Origin: Gallibacterium genomosp. 3
GTDB taxonomy: Bacteria > Pseudomonadota > Gammaproteobacteria > Enterobacterales > Pasteurellaceae
Length of the DNA: 46,796 bases
NCBI RefSeq assembly: GCF_001678475.1
Contig: NZ_JTJR01000018.1
Span: forward strand, 1 to 46,796
Direction of reading: 5' to 3'
Part shown: positions 16,143 to 25,371 of the stretch, piece after piece
Position numbering within the stretch: position 1 is the stretch's first letter
How the letters are laid out: each line of letters begins with the position of its first letter
Notes under the pieces: generated by a model
Told to the model about the DNA's origin: nothing
Seen by the model: the letters and a program-made list of their open reading frames with translations, nothing else
The model's database searches: none
Program-made: the position numbers and the translations under genes

Positions 16143-18341
16143 TTAAAACTGTAAAGAAACACTCATTTTAACATTTCTTCCTGTACCGGAGACTTTCTCA
16201 CCTAAGTATTGCTGATAATTTTTATTAAAAATATTATCTACGGCAAAATAAACTTTTAATGATTGTACAGACTTCGGCTTCCAAGTTAAGAATACATTAT
16301 GCAATGTATAACCAGCTGTCTTTGGTAAACTCCAATAACCTGCGGCTGGATCTTGATCGCTTGGAGAATGATCCTGCCGTCTTACCATATCTGCACGCCA
16401 TCCTAATGACATATCCATAGATGGGACATTAACGCCTAAAGACAAACTAGCTGTTCTTGGTGGAATTTCCGCAATCCAAGTTCCTTCTGGAAAAAAAGGA
16501 TCTCTTGGTGAAGCATCTCGTTTACCTTTTATTTGTGAATAATTAAAACTTCCAAAAACATAAGTTGAATTATAATAAGCTTCAACTTCTACTCCCTGAA
16601 TACGATAACCAGGTAAATTTCGATAATTAGATACTGGTTTCTTTGTTTTATCATAAATTCCGCGTGTTTTAAAAATTTCATCTTTTCCTCTCGTATAAAA
16701 GAACAATGTACGTAACTGTAAATTGTCCTCTTCTAATAAGAGATTATCTAATGTTAAAAAAGTACCGACACGAATAGATGTTATCTTTTCTTTTTGTAAA
16801 TCTCGGCTTGATCCAGAAATATTTGCTTTTGCATATTGTACTTCATACTGCTCATCTATCACTGGAGCTCGCCAGGTTTTGCTAATATCTGAAAAGACAC
16901 TGAATTGTTTGTTTACATTCCATTGTAAACTTAAAAATGGAGACCAACCACTATAGGTCTTAGATTGATAATTATGTCCTGCAGAAAGATCATTATAAAT
17001 ACTTGCTAAATTCTTCTTACCAATATTTTTTATATGATCATAACGTAACCCAGGCTTAATTAACCAAGAGTTCCACTCTATTTGATCCTCAATAAAAATA
17101 CTTTGAGTATATTGATTTCCAGAAGGCATATATGCTGGCGTATATACACCGTAGTTATAATCCTGGTTTCTTACTTTAGATAAATCCAGCATAACAACAT
17201 CTCGTTTACTATGATGCCATACCCCCCCCCATACCAAACGATGCTTGATTTTTGCAGTATCAAATATTGCTGTATTACTTAACTCAATATTCCAATCTTT
17301 ATAATCTGTCCAACTTCTATTCCCCATAGAAGAGGCAAAAAATTTTGAGGCTAATTCATGACGCTGATCTTGCTGAATTGTTCTCGCAAAACCAAATTTT
17401 GCTTCAATATTAACCAATGGATTATCTGCGGTATAGACATAATTTAACGTATAATTTTCATCTTTTAATTTGCGATAAACTAACTTTCGTTTCCATGCAA
17501 TATCTAAACCATATTTAGCAATATCTGAAGCACTTGGTACTGATAGATCAGAACTACGCTTCGCAGCAAAAGGCGTCCAACCCTCATCACTAAAACGAAC
17601 TGCTGAAAAAGTGATACGTTGTTTAGTATTCGGAAACCAATTCATTTTAAAAAGATAGCTATTATTATCATTTTCTGAAAATAAAAATTGACTTCCATCT
17701 GGACGAGTAATATTTTTCCCGTTTCTTATTGAAGTATAGAATAAAGCATCTAAAGTTTTTGATGAATTTCGAGCAAATACCGCTGCACTATAAATATTCT
17801 GCTTATCATTTGTATGGTAGCTATATTTTAATAAGCCACCTAGTTGCCGATCTTCTGTTAAAAAATCACTAGGATCTTTAGTTGTAAAACTTACTGTTCC
17901 ACCAAATCCACCATTACCATAACGAGCTGAAAAATTTCCTTTATCAACTTCCACACGTTTTAAAAGATCGGGTTCAATAAAAACCGAGCCTTGTTGATAA
18001 CGTTCAAAATTTTTTTGATTACCATCTAATAAGATTCGAACATCTTCGCTATCTTGCATACCCCAAATATTTATACTTTGCCCACCTGGATTAGGAGAAC
18101 CTGCCATACTAACACCAGAAAGAACATTAATTAAACTACCTACATTATCTGCTTGTTGTTGCGCAATATTTTCACTATTTAGCGTTACTCTTCCACTAAG
18201 AATTTCTTTATTATGATTTTCAGTATCAACAAGAATTTCAGGTAAAACATCATATTTTTGTGAGAATACTACTAATGGGTTAGCTACAAATAAGATAATA
18301 GACAATCTTACAGTTCTTAATAGGATCGATTTTTTAATCAT
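16143..18341 (-). CDS. TonB-dependent outer-membrane receptor, haem/haemoprotein type
   Basis: A 732-residue outer-membrane receptor with a signal peptide, a plug domain (about residues 35-160; NPGGQSINIWGM, DVRILLDGNQKNFERYQQGS, VEVDKGNFSARYGNGGFGGTV) and a 22-strand-type barrel ending in the outer-membrane C-terminal Phe. The plug sequence is that of the haem/haemoglobin/transferrin receptor group, so iron or haem uptake is likely, but the ligand is not determined. The ATG at 18341 is preferred to the TTG three bases upstream because GAGG is 7 nt away. A Fur-box promoter precedes it. The coding strand contains nine consecutive G at residues 371-374 (WGGV), in frame in this copy, which marks it as potentially phase-variable. 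Confidence 0.9.
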   Translation of the reverse strand: MIKKSILLRTVRLSIILFVANPLVVFSQKYDVLPEILVDTENHNKEILSGRVTLNSENIAQQQADNVGSLINVLSGVSMAGSPNPGGQSINIWGMQDSEDVRILLDGNQKNFERYQQGSVFIEPDLLKRVEVDKGNFSARYGNGGFGGTVSFTTKDPSDFLTEDRQLGGLLKYSYHTNDKQNIYSAAVFARNSSKTLDALFYTSIRNGKNITRPDGSQFLFSENDNNSYLFKMNWFPNTKQRITFSAVRFSDEGWTPFAAKRSSDLSVPSASDIAKYGLDIAWKRKLVYRKLKDENYTLNYVYTADNPLVNIEAKFGFARTIQQDQRHELASKFFASSMGNRSWTDYKDWNIELSNTAIFDTAKIKHRLVWGGVWHHSKRDVVMLDLSKVRNQDYNYGVYTPAYMPSGNQYTQSIFIEDQIEWNSWLIKPGLRYDHIKNIGKKNLASIYNDLSAGHNYQSKTYSGWSPFLSLQWNVNKQFSVFSDISKTWRAPVIDEQYEVQYAKANISGSSRDLQKEKITSIRVGTFLTLDNLLLEEDNLQLRTLFFYTRGKDEIFKTRGIYDKTKKPVSNYRNLPGYRIQGVEVEAYYNSTYVFGSFNYSQIKGKRDASPRDPFFPEGTWIAEIPPRTASLSLGVNVPSMDMSLGWRADMVRRQDHSPSDQDPAAGYWSLPKTAGYTLHNVFLTWKPKSVQSLKVYFAVDNIFNKNYQQYLGEKVSGTGRNVKMSVSLQF
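17222..17230 (-). repeat. Homopolymer G9 tract in the TonB-receptor gene
   Basis: Nine C on the plus strand, nine G on the coding strand, reading TGG GGG GGG GTA (Trp-Gly-Gly-Val) in an otherwise A/T-rich gene. Gain or loss of one G would truncate the receptor about halfway. The length here keeps the frame open. Confidence 0.9.
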
Positions 18342-18380
18342 CAAATAACCTCTTTATCGTTAATAGGGTGAAGAGGTCAT

Positions 18381-18409
18381 ATAATAATGATAATGATAAC
18401 TTATCTCAA
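18381..18409 (-). promoter_or_regulatory. Promoter of the TonB-receptor gene
   Basis: On the minus strand, -35 TTGAGA (18404-18409), a spacer of exactly 17 nt and -10 TATTAT (18381-18386). The start codon is about 40 nt from the -10. The spacer is almost entirely the Fur-like repeat. Confidence 0.75.
18383..18405. promoter_or_regulatory. Fur box
   Basis: Repeated GATAAT hexamers, GATAATGATAACTTATC at 18389-18405 plus flanking AATAAT, match the Fur consensus closely and lie between and over the -35 and -10 elements of the receptor promoter. Binding of iron-loaded Fur would block transcription. Confidence 0.8.
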
Positions 18410-18509
18410 TAAAATATTAATCTTTACTTTTACTAAATTAAAGAATAGGAATACATTTACTTAATAGACCATCGACTTTATTCGGCATACTAATAAAAGT
18501 TATTGATAT

Positions 18510-19121
18510 TTAATAAATTCCCTCACCCTTACACATCTGTTTTTGATACAGGCGATAAGCCACTTGTTGCGTAAATTTCTCTTTTAATAATTGCCACGTC
18601 TGAGGAATCTCAATCTCGTTTAACGTTTTTTCACACTCAAGATAAATCAGTGCATTCTGTGCTAACCAAGATCGGCTTTCTAATAATGTTATGGTTTCAA
18701 CTAATAGGTCTTGATGGAAAGGGGGATCTAAAAAAACAATATCAAATGGCGCTGTTACTGTTTGTTCACGTAGAAAACGCAAGGTATCAGTGCAAATCAC
18801 TTCCCCATTTTGAGCTTTTAACTGTTGCAAATTTTGTTGTAACTGTTTTGCAATGACAGAGGACTTTTCTAACATTGTTACGCTTTTCGCTTGACGTGAA
18901 AGCGATTCAAAGCCTAAAGCGCCACTGCCAGCAAAACAATCTAAACATCTTGCATCAACAATATCATTCATCAGCCAATTAAATAATGTTTCTCGAACAC
19001 GATCTGATGTCGGGCGTAAGCCTTGTGAGAGTAATACGGGTAATTTTCTGCCTCGCCATAAGCCAGCAATGATACGCACATCCCCCTTACCTTGAGGAAC
19101 TTTTACTAGGTTTTTTGCCAT
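18510..19121 (-). CDS. rsmD: 16S rRNA (guanine(966)-N2)-methyltransferase
   Basis: RsmD methylates G966 of 16S rRNA in the assembled 30S subunit using S-adenosylmethionine. The 203-residue product has the N-terminal RIIAGLWRGRKLPV segment, the cofactor loop LDCFAGSGALGFES and the catalytic motif IV FLDPPFH. Length matches the family (about 195-205). It is divergent from ftsY, the usual Pasteurellaceae and enterobacterial arrangement. No clear terminator is visible before the TonB-receptor promoter region. Confidence 0.95.
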   Translation of the reverse strand: MAKNLVKVPQGKGDVRIIAGLWRGRKLPVLLSQGLRPTSDRVRETLFNWLMNDIVDARCLDCFAGSGALGFESLSRQAKSVTMLEKSSVIAKQLQQNLQQLKAQNGEVICTDTLRFLREQTVTAPFDIVFLDPPFHQDLLVETITLLESRSWLAQNALIYLECEKTLNEIEIPQTWQLLKEKFTQQVAYRLYQKQMCKGEGIY

Positions 19122-19249
19122 AATAAGAAGAAATACTAAGCATAGATAAATTTAAATGATAAACTAGCGAATATTTTAGTCTATTATTTTATAAATTTGG
19201 ATAACCTTATTTTGCTTTAATTTTTAGTGTTTTAACTCGGTACTTCTAT

Positions 19250-20533
<1,284 letters not shown>

Positions 20534-20542
20534 GGAAAAACT

Positions 20543-21208
20543 ATGATTCGATTTTCCGAAGTAAGTAAAGTTTATAGCGGGGGAACTAAACCCGCTCTAC
20601 AAGGCATAAATTTCCATTTACCCGCTGGCAGTATGACCTATATCACAGGTCATTCTGGTGCAGGTAAAAGTACACTACTTAAATTAATTTTAGGTATTGA
20701 ACGTGCTAATGGCGGCAATATCTGGTTTAACGGTCATGACATTACTCGTCTTTCCGCTTCAGAGATGCCTTATTTGCGCCGCCAAATTGGTATGGTTCAC
20801 CAAGATTATCGCTTATTAACCAGTTATACTGTACTGGATAATGTCGGTTTACCCTTAGTCATTAATGGAATGCACCCTTCCGAAGTTAAACGCCGTGCCT
20901 CTGCTGCGTTAGATCGTGTTGGATTATTTCACCGCGCGAATTACTATCCACAACAACTGTCCGGCGGTGAACAACAAAGAATCGATATCGCTCGTGCCAT
21001 TGTTAATAAACCGCAACTCCTTTTAGCCGATGAACCTACGGGGAATTTAGACAAAGAGTTATCACTCGATATTTTCCGGTTATTTGAACAGCTCAACCAT
21101 ATGGGCGTTACTGTGGTTATTGCAACACACGATATCAATATAATTTCGCAAAATCCAAAACCGACAATCGTGTTAGAACAAGGGCATTTAAAACAATTTA
21201 TTCGTTAA
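20543..21208 (+). CDS. ftsE: Cell division ATP-binding protein FtsE
   Basis: A 221-residue ABC-type ATPase that with FtsX controls septal peptidoglycan hydrolases during division. Walker A is GHSGAGKST, the signature is LSGGEQQR, Walker B is LLLADEPTG, and the switch His is in IATHD. Length equals the family norm (about 218-222). AAGGA precedes the ATG. It lies between ftsY and ftsX, 10 nt before ftsX, in the conserved operon. Confidence 0.97.
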   Translation: MIRFSEVSKVYSGGTKPALQGINFHLPAGSMTYITGHSGAGKSTLLKLILGIERANGGNIWFNGHDITRLSASEMPYLRRQIGMVHQDYRLLTSYTVLDNVGLPLVINGMHPSEVKRRASAALDRVGLFHRANYYPQQLSGGEQQRIDIARAIVNKPQLLLADEPTGNLDKELSLDIFRLFEQLNHMGVTVVIATHDINIISQNPKPTIVLEQGHLKQFIR

Positions 21209-21218
21209 TAGGATTACT

Positions 21219-22154
21219 ATGAGTCAGCGTCATCTGAATGCACCACTATGGTTACAACTTAAACTTGTATTCCAAATGGTGATGCGTGAATTATATAAAA
21301 GAAAATTAGGTACATTACTTACTGTGTTAGTTATTGCTGTATCCCTAACTGTACCTGTCACCACTTATCTATTATGGAAGAACGTACAATATGCGGTAGA
21401 TAACTTTTATCCAGAGTCAGAGCTTGCGGTCTATCTGAATAAAAGTCTTAGCGAACAAGATACTAGCTCAGTAGTCGAAAAACTCCGATCACAAGAAGGT
21501 GTTGCTTCATTAAATTATATCTCTCGTCAAAAAAGCCTCGAAGATTTTCGCCAGTGGTCTGGTTTTGGTGAAGAACTGTCATTACTTGATGATAATCCAT
21601 TACCTGCAGTCGTTATGATTAAACCAACCAAAGAGTACCAAAATACCAATGAATTGATGGAGTTACGTTCTGCATTAAGCAAAATTAAAGGTGTTCAAGA
21701 AGTCCGTCTGGATGATGATTGGATGGAAAAACTCGGTGCCGTATCTTACTTAATTGCTCAAATTGCCATCATTTGCAGTATTTTGATGAGCTTAGCGGTA
21801 TTTTTAGTAATTGGTAATAGCGTACGTTCAGATGTGTATAGCAGCCGAGCGAATATTGAAGTGATGAAGCTTCTTGGTGCAACTAATCATTTTATCTTAC
21901 GACCATTTCTTTGTACTGGGATTATTTATGGCGTTTTCGGCAGTATCCTCGCCACAATTTTTAGCTTTATGCTAATTGCTTATTTCTCAACGGCTGTTAC
22001 CTATGTTGCAAATATTTTTGCCCTTAAATTTGAATTAAATGGTTTAGCTTTACCAGAAATTCTCTTTATGATTATTATTTGTTCAGCAATTGGTTATGCT
22101 GCAGCATGGATCTCCGCCAATAAACATATCAATGATTTTGAAAAGAAAAATTAA
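21219..22154 (+). CDS. ftsX: Cell division membrane protein FtsX
   Basis: A 311-residue four-TM membrane protein. An N-terminal TM segment (about residues 32-54) is followed by a periplasmic loop (about 55-180) that in homologues contacts the amidase activator EnvC, then three C-terminal TM helices of the FtsX/MacB permease type. The ATG follows an AGGA motif. It partners FtsE at the septum. The operon appears to end here: an imperfect hairpin (22162-22193) follows. Confidence 0.95.
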   Translation: MSQRHLNAPLWLQLKLVFQMVMRELYKRKLGTLLTVLVIAVSLTVPVTTYLLWKNVQYAVDNFYPESELAVYLNKSLSEQDTSSVVEKLRSQEGVASLNYISRQKSLEDFRQWSGFGEELSLLDDNPLPAVVMIKPTKEYQNTNELMELRSALSKIKGVQEVRLDDDWMEKLGAVSYLIAQIAIICSILMSLAVFLVIGNSVRSDVYSSRANIEVMKLLGATNHFILRPFLCTGIIYGVFGSILATIFSFMLIAYFSTAVTYVANIFALKFELNGLALPEILFMIIICSAIGYAAAWISANKHINDFEKKN

Positions 22155-22161
22155 CATAAAA

Positions 22162-22193
22162 AGTCAAGTGGCGTTTATTAGCGACGCTTGACT
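22162..22193 (+). terminator. Hairpin after ftsX, weak terminator
   Basis: AGTCAAG (22162-22168) pairs with CTTGACT (22187-22193) and the stem continues imperfectly inwards. There is no T run after it, so termination may be rho-dependent or incomplete. Confidence 0.4.
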
Positions 22194-22235
22194 ATCCTGC
22201 TCGACAAGAGTAACATTCCGCCCGACATTTTTTCT

Positions 22236-22292
22236 ATGAGGACAAACACTTTGGACAGTCACAGTCGATACTGGTTTTATTTTTTCAACTAA
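22236..22292 (+). CDS. Possible leader peptide upstream of corA
   Basis: A short frame within the 264-nt gap between ftsX and corA: 18 codons from ATG 22236, or 13 codons from TTG 22251, the latter having GAGGA about 8 nt upstream. It ends in the aromatic-rich SRYWFYFFN before a TAA. A strong hairpin begins 2 nt after the stop. In Salmonella, corA is controlled by a translated leader (corL) coupled to rho-dependent termination; position and size here fit such a role. Homology to corL was not checked. The frame could be fortuitous. Confidence 0.4.
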   Translation: MRTNTLDSHSRYWFYFFN

Positions 22293-22293
22293 T

Positions 22294-22329
22294 CTTTTCG
22301 CCTCATAGCCTATGCTTATCGGCGAAAGG
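22294..22329 (+). other. Structured RNA leader element before corA
   Basis: A nine-base stem (22294-22302 with 22321-22329, one G-U pair) encloses a small inner hairpin (CATA 22304-22307, TATG 22311-22314). It lies between the possible leader peptide and corA. There is no T run, so it is not a simple intrinsic terminator; it could be a regulatory fold of the mRNA leader. It does not match the M-box or yybP-ykoY consensus that I remember. Confidence 0.45.
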
Positions 22330-22418
22330 TCGGTAAGTATCTCAACTACCCTATTTAAACTAGAATCTTTTAATTTTGTTCATTGCGTTGTTCAAAACCC
22401 AACCAAGGGAGTACGAAC

Positions 22419-23366
22419 ATGATCGGAGCTTTTGCTTTAGATGACGCACGTTTAGTGCGTATTGATGAAAATAGTGAAGCATTGAATGATGCAATTTGGA
22501 TTGATCTCTTAGAGCCTACTGTTGAAGAACGAGAAATGCTGCAAGAGGGATTAGGACAAAGCTTAGCCTCTTATCTTGAACTAGAAGACATCGAGGCATC
22601 TGCACGTTTTTTCGAAGATGAAGACGGTTTACATCTCCACTCATTTTTTTATTGCGAAGATGAAGATGATTACGCTGATATTGCAACCGTTGCATTTACT
22701 TTAAGAGATGGACGTTTATTCTCATTAAGAGATCGTGAATTACCTGCTTTCCGTTTATATCGGATGCGTTCACGAACACAAAAACTACTAGAATGTAACG
22801 CTTATGAATTACTGCTTGATCTGTTTGAGACCAAAATTGAGCAGTTAGCTGATGTAATCGAAACCGTGTATGCCGATTTAGAAAAATTAAGCCGCATTAT
22901 TTTAGAAGGTAAACAAGGTGAGGCGTTTGACCGAGCATTAGCCACCTTAACCGAACAAGAAGACGTCAGCTCAAAAGTGCGCCTTTGCTTGATGGATACA
23001 CAACGGGCATTAAGTTTCTTAGTTCGCAAAACACGTTTACCAGCAAGTCAGCTTGAACAAGCTCGAGAAGTATTACGAGATATTGAATCCTTGCAGCCAC
23101 ATAATGAATCACTTTTCCAAAAAGTAAACTTCTTAATGCAAGCAGCAATGGGTTTTATGAATATCGAACAGAACCGTATTATGAAGATCTTCTCCGTGGC
23201 TTCATTGATTTTCTTACCACCAACATTGGTATCTTCAACCTACGGAATGAACTTCGCCAATATGCCAGAATTAACCTGGAAATTTGGCTACCCATTTGCC
23301 TTAATTCTGATGGTATTAGCTGCCCTATTCCCATTCCTATATTTTAAACGGAAGGGATGGTTATAA
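22419..23366 (+). CDS. corA: Magnesium/cobalt channel CorA
   Basis: CorA is the pentameric inner-membrane channel for Mg2+ uptake, also passing Co2+ and Ni2+. The 315-residue product has the large N-terminal cytosolic domain ([56 protein letters not shown]) and two C-terminal TM helices. The selectivity motif YGMNF sits between them and the basic C-terminus ends FKRKGWL. The ATG at 22419 is chosen because AAGGGAG precedes it and the protein then aligns from its first residue with E. coli CorA (316 residues). A start at 22383 would add 12 unrelated residues. The long leader suggests post-initiation control. Confidence 0.97.
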   Translation: MIGAFALDDARLVRIDENSEALNDAIWIDLLEPTVEEREMLQEGLGQSLASYLELEDIEASARFFEDEDGLHLHSFFYCEDEDDYADIATVAFTLRDGRLFSLRDRELPAFRLYRMRSRTQKLLECNAYELLLDLFETKIEQLADVIETVYADLEKLSRIILEGKQGEAFDRALATLTEQEDVSSKVRLCLMDTQRALSFLVRKTRLPASQLEQAREVLRDIESLQPHNESLFQKVNFLMQAAMGFMNIEQNRIMKIFSVASLIFLPPTLVSSTYGMNFANMPELTWKFGYPFALILMVLAALFPFLYFKRKGWL

Positions 23367-23408
23367 AATTATTTATTACAAAATAAAAACAAAAAATTAA
23401 TAAAAACT

Positions 23409-23446
23409 AAGAGAGGTATTTCTAAATCAATACCTCTCTTTTTTAT
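23409..23446 (+). terminator. Rho-independent terminator after corA
   Basis: A perfect 12-bp stem (23409-23420 with 23429-23440), an 8-nt loop and a T-rich tail, about 40 nt after the corA stop. Confidence 0.9.
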
Positions 23447-23565
23447 TACCAGGCAAAAACTTTCCCTTTATCTTATTCTGACCAAAGATTAAATTACCCT
23501 AAAGTTCTATTAACATTTAGATCTACATCACAGAATTAAAAATTTTAATTTGACTTTCCACACGC

Positions 23566-23583
23566 AATCAAATTTAATTGATT
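23566..23583. promoter_or_regulatory. Inverted repeat before the YheO/DauR-like gene
   Basis: AATCAA, six A/T bases, TTGATT, 33 nt upstream of the regulator start. It could be an operator for the regulator itself; in this A/T-rich stretch chance is also plausible. Another A/T palindrome lies at 23534-23550. Apart from these I see nothing in the roughly 170 nt between the corA terminator and the gene. Confidence 0.3.
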
Positions 23584-23615
23584 ATTATTGATAAATAATA
23601 AAATTTTTTTGAGTC

Positions 23616-24305
23616 ATGATCAAAGTATCCCGTAAAATACCAACATTACTTAATTACCCATTAACGGATGTGGAACGACTGATTTTACGGAACTATGAAC
23701 CAGTACTAGAAATGCTGAGTAATTTTTTAGGTACCGAGTGTGAAGCTGTTCTCCATTCATTAGAAGATTTACAACATTCAGTAATCAAAATCAGTAACTC
23801 GCATCTTACTGGCAGACAAGTAGGGGCGCCAATAACAGATACTGCTTTGCGAATGTTAAAGCAAATTGAAGAAGGGCATACCGTAGTTTCTTCCGCTTAT
23901 TTTACTCATTCTAAAACAGGGAAAAGAATGCGTTCGATTACTCAAGCTATCTACGGTGAGCATAATCGAATTATTGGATTACTTTGTGTCAATTTAAATT
24001 TAGATATGTCATTAACTGATTTTTTTCAGTTCTTATTCAATGCCACATCTGATTTAAAACAAGATACTCAAGGAGAACATTTTGCAGAAAATGCGGATGA
24101 TTTATTACAACAAATCTCGCATCAGGTAATTACTGAAGTAGATTCAGATCCGACTATTTCTGTAGCCAACCGCAATAAGCAAATTGTTTTTTTACTTAAT
24201 CAAAAAGGTGTTTTCGAATTAAAAGGTGCTATTAAACGAGTTGCTGAATTACTTGGTATCTCAATTCATACCGTCTATATGCACTTACGCAATCACCCTA
24301 AATAA
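23616..24305 (+). CDS. YheO/DauR-type PAS and helix-turn-helix regulator
   Basis: A 229-residue DNA-binding protein. The N-terminal two-thirds is the YheO-like PAS_6 domain (FLGTECEAVLHSLEDLQHSV, GRQVGAPITDTALRML, HSKTGKRMRSITQAIYGEHNRIIGLLCVNLNLD). The C-terminus is a DauR-type HTH (GAIKRVAELLGISIHTVYMHL). DauR represses D-arginine catabolism in Pseudomonas; other members control diverse catabolic or transport genes. Here it is 14 nt upstream of a sugar isomerase-like gene and an MFS transporter in the same orientation, so it probably controls that operon in response to a small metabolite. The inducer is unknown. Confidence 0.85.
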   Translation: MIKVSRKIPTLLNYPLTDVERLILRNYEPVLEMLSNFLGTECEAVLHSLEDLQHSVIKISNSHLTGRQVGAPITDTALRMLKQIEEGHTVVSSAYFTHSKTGKRMRSITQAIYGEHNRIIGLLCVNLNLDMSLTDFFQFLFNATSDLKQDTQGEHFAENADDLLQQISHQVITEVDSDPTISVANRNKQIVFLLNQKGVFELKGAIKRVAELLGISIHTVYMHLRNHPK

Positions 24306-24319
24306 TAGGAGACCACATT

Positions 24320-25279
24320 ATGCGTTTTGGACTCGAAACAGAATCTTGCCATTTACTGTTCCAACATCACAAAATGGATGTTTTTTCATTTATTCGTAAA
24401 ACCTGGGAATTAGGCTTAGAAGGCGTACAGCTAAATATTATTCCTGATTTAAATTTACACCCAGAATTAGGCGTTCTAGCCAGTGCAGATAATCAATACC
24501 TACACCGTATTCGTGAGGATATTGAACGTTATAATCTCTATTGTGAAGTAGATACCCGTTTTTGTGATCAAAAACATCTTGCCCCAGCCTTACGTATTGC
24601 TAACGAATTAGGTGCTGACGTGGTAAGAACCTATGTGAGTAATGGCAAGTTTAATCCAGAACGAATGGCATTAGCTCCAGATCATCTCAAAGAAATTGTG
24701 CCATTACTTAAAAAATACCGTATCAAATTGGCATTAGAAAATCATGAACACGAAACCTCTGCGGAGATTATCAATATTATTAAACAAGTCAATAGCATTT
24801 GGGTGGGTGCACTCTGCGATATTGGTAATTCTATGATGGCTTGGGAAGATCCAGTAGAAGCCGTAGAAGCATTAGCGCCTTATACCTATTCCACCCATTT
24901 TAAAGATCACATTATTACACTGCATGATGGCGAACCTGTTGTGTGCGGTGTTCCTATCGGAGAAGGAAGTATTGATGTAGAACATTGTTATCAAATCTTA
25001 GTCGATAAATCGCCAATTACTCGCATCAATATTGAAAATTGTTACCCCTATTGTGCTCGCTTTGCTCGACCAAAAGGTACTGGTGGCGTCACAGAATTTA
25101 CTGGTGCTTTTGAAATTAAACAACCAATATTTCCAGAAAGCTTAGTTAAGCCAATGGATTATTACTACCCACATAACATTTCAGAACACGCATTAACAGA
25201 ATTGACCAAAGCTCAATTGAAAGCCTTAGAAATCTCTCGGGATAAATTATGGCAATTCAATCAGAAATATAGTCAATAA
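24320..25279 (+). CDS. Sugar phosphate isomerase/epimerase-like TIM-barrel protein
   Basis: A 319-residue cytosolic protein of the AP-endonuclease-2/xylose-isomerase-like barrel family. Likely divalent-metal ligands can be seen: Glu in LALENHEHET, Asp in ALCDIGNSM, His in HFKDH, and Glu in INIENCYPY. Members act as epimerases, isomerases, dehydratases or decarboxylases on sugars and sugar acids, so the reaction cannot be fixed from sequence. AGGAG precedes the ATG. It sits between a YheO/DauR-type regulator and an MFS transporter, which suggests that imported sugar or sugar acid is its substrate. Confidence 0.8.
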   Translation: MRFGLETESCHLLFQHHKMDVFSFIRKTWELGLEGVQLNIIPDLNLHPELGVLASADNQYLHRIREDIERYNLYCEVDTRFCDQKHLAPALRIANELGADVVRTYVSNGKFNPERMALAPDHLKEIVPLLKKYRIKLALENHEHETSAEIINIIKQVNSIWVGALCDIGNSMMAWEDPVEAVEALAPYTYSTHFKDHIITLHDGEPVVCGVPIGEGSIDVEHCYQILVDKSPITRINIENCYPYCARFARPKGTGGVTEFTGAFEIKQPIFPESLVKPMDYYYPHNISEHALTELTKAQLKALEISRDKLWQFNQKYSQ

Positions 25280-25371
25280 GTGTTGAAACACTTAAACAAT
25301 TATTGTGATGATGCTAATTATAAGCATCTTAAACGAATGTAGTTAAATACTCTCAAAGTGAGGAGGATAAT

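Noticed and set aside
22294-22329. Known Mg2+ (M-box) or Mn2+ (yybP-ykoY) riboswitch
   Set aside because: The conserved loops of either class that I remember are not present; only a generic two-stem fold can be supported.
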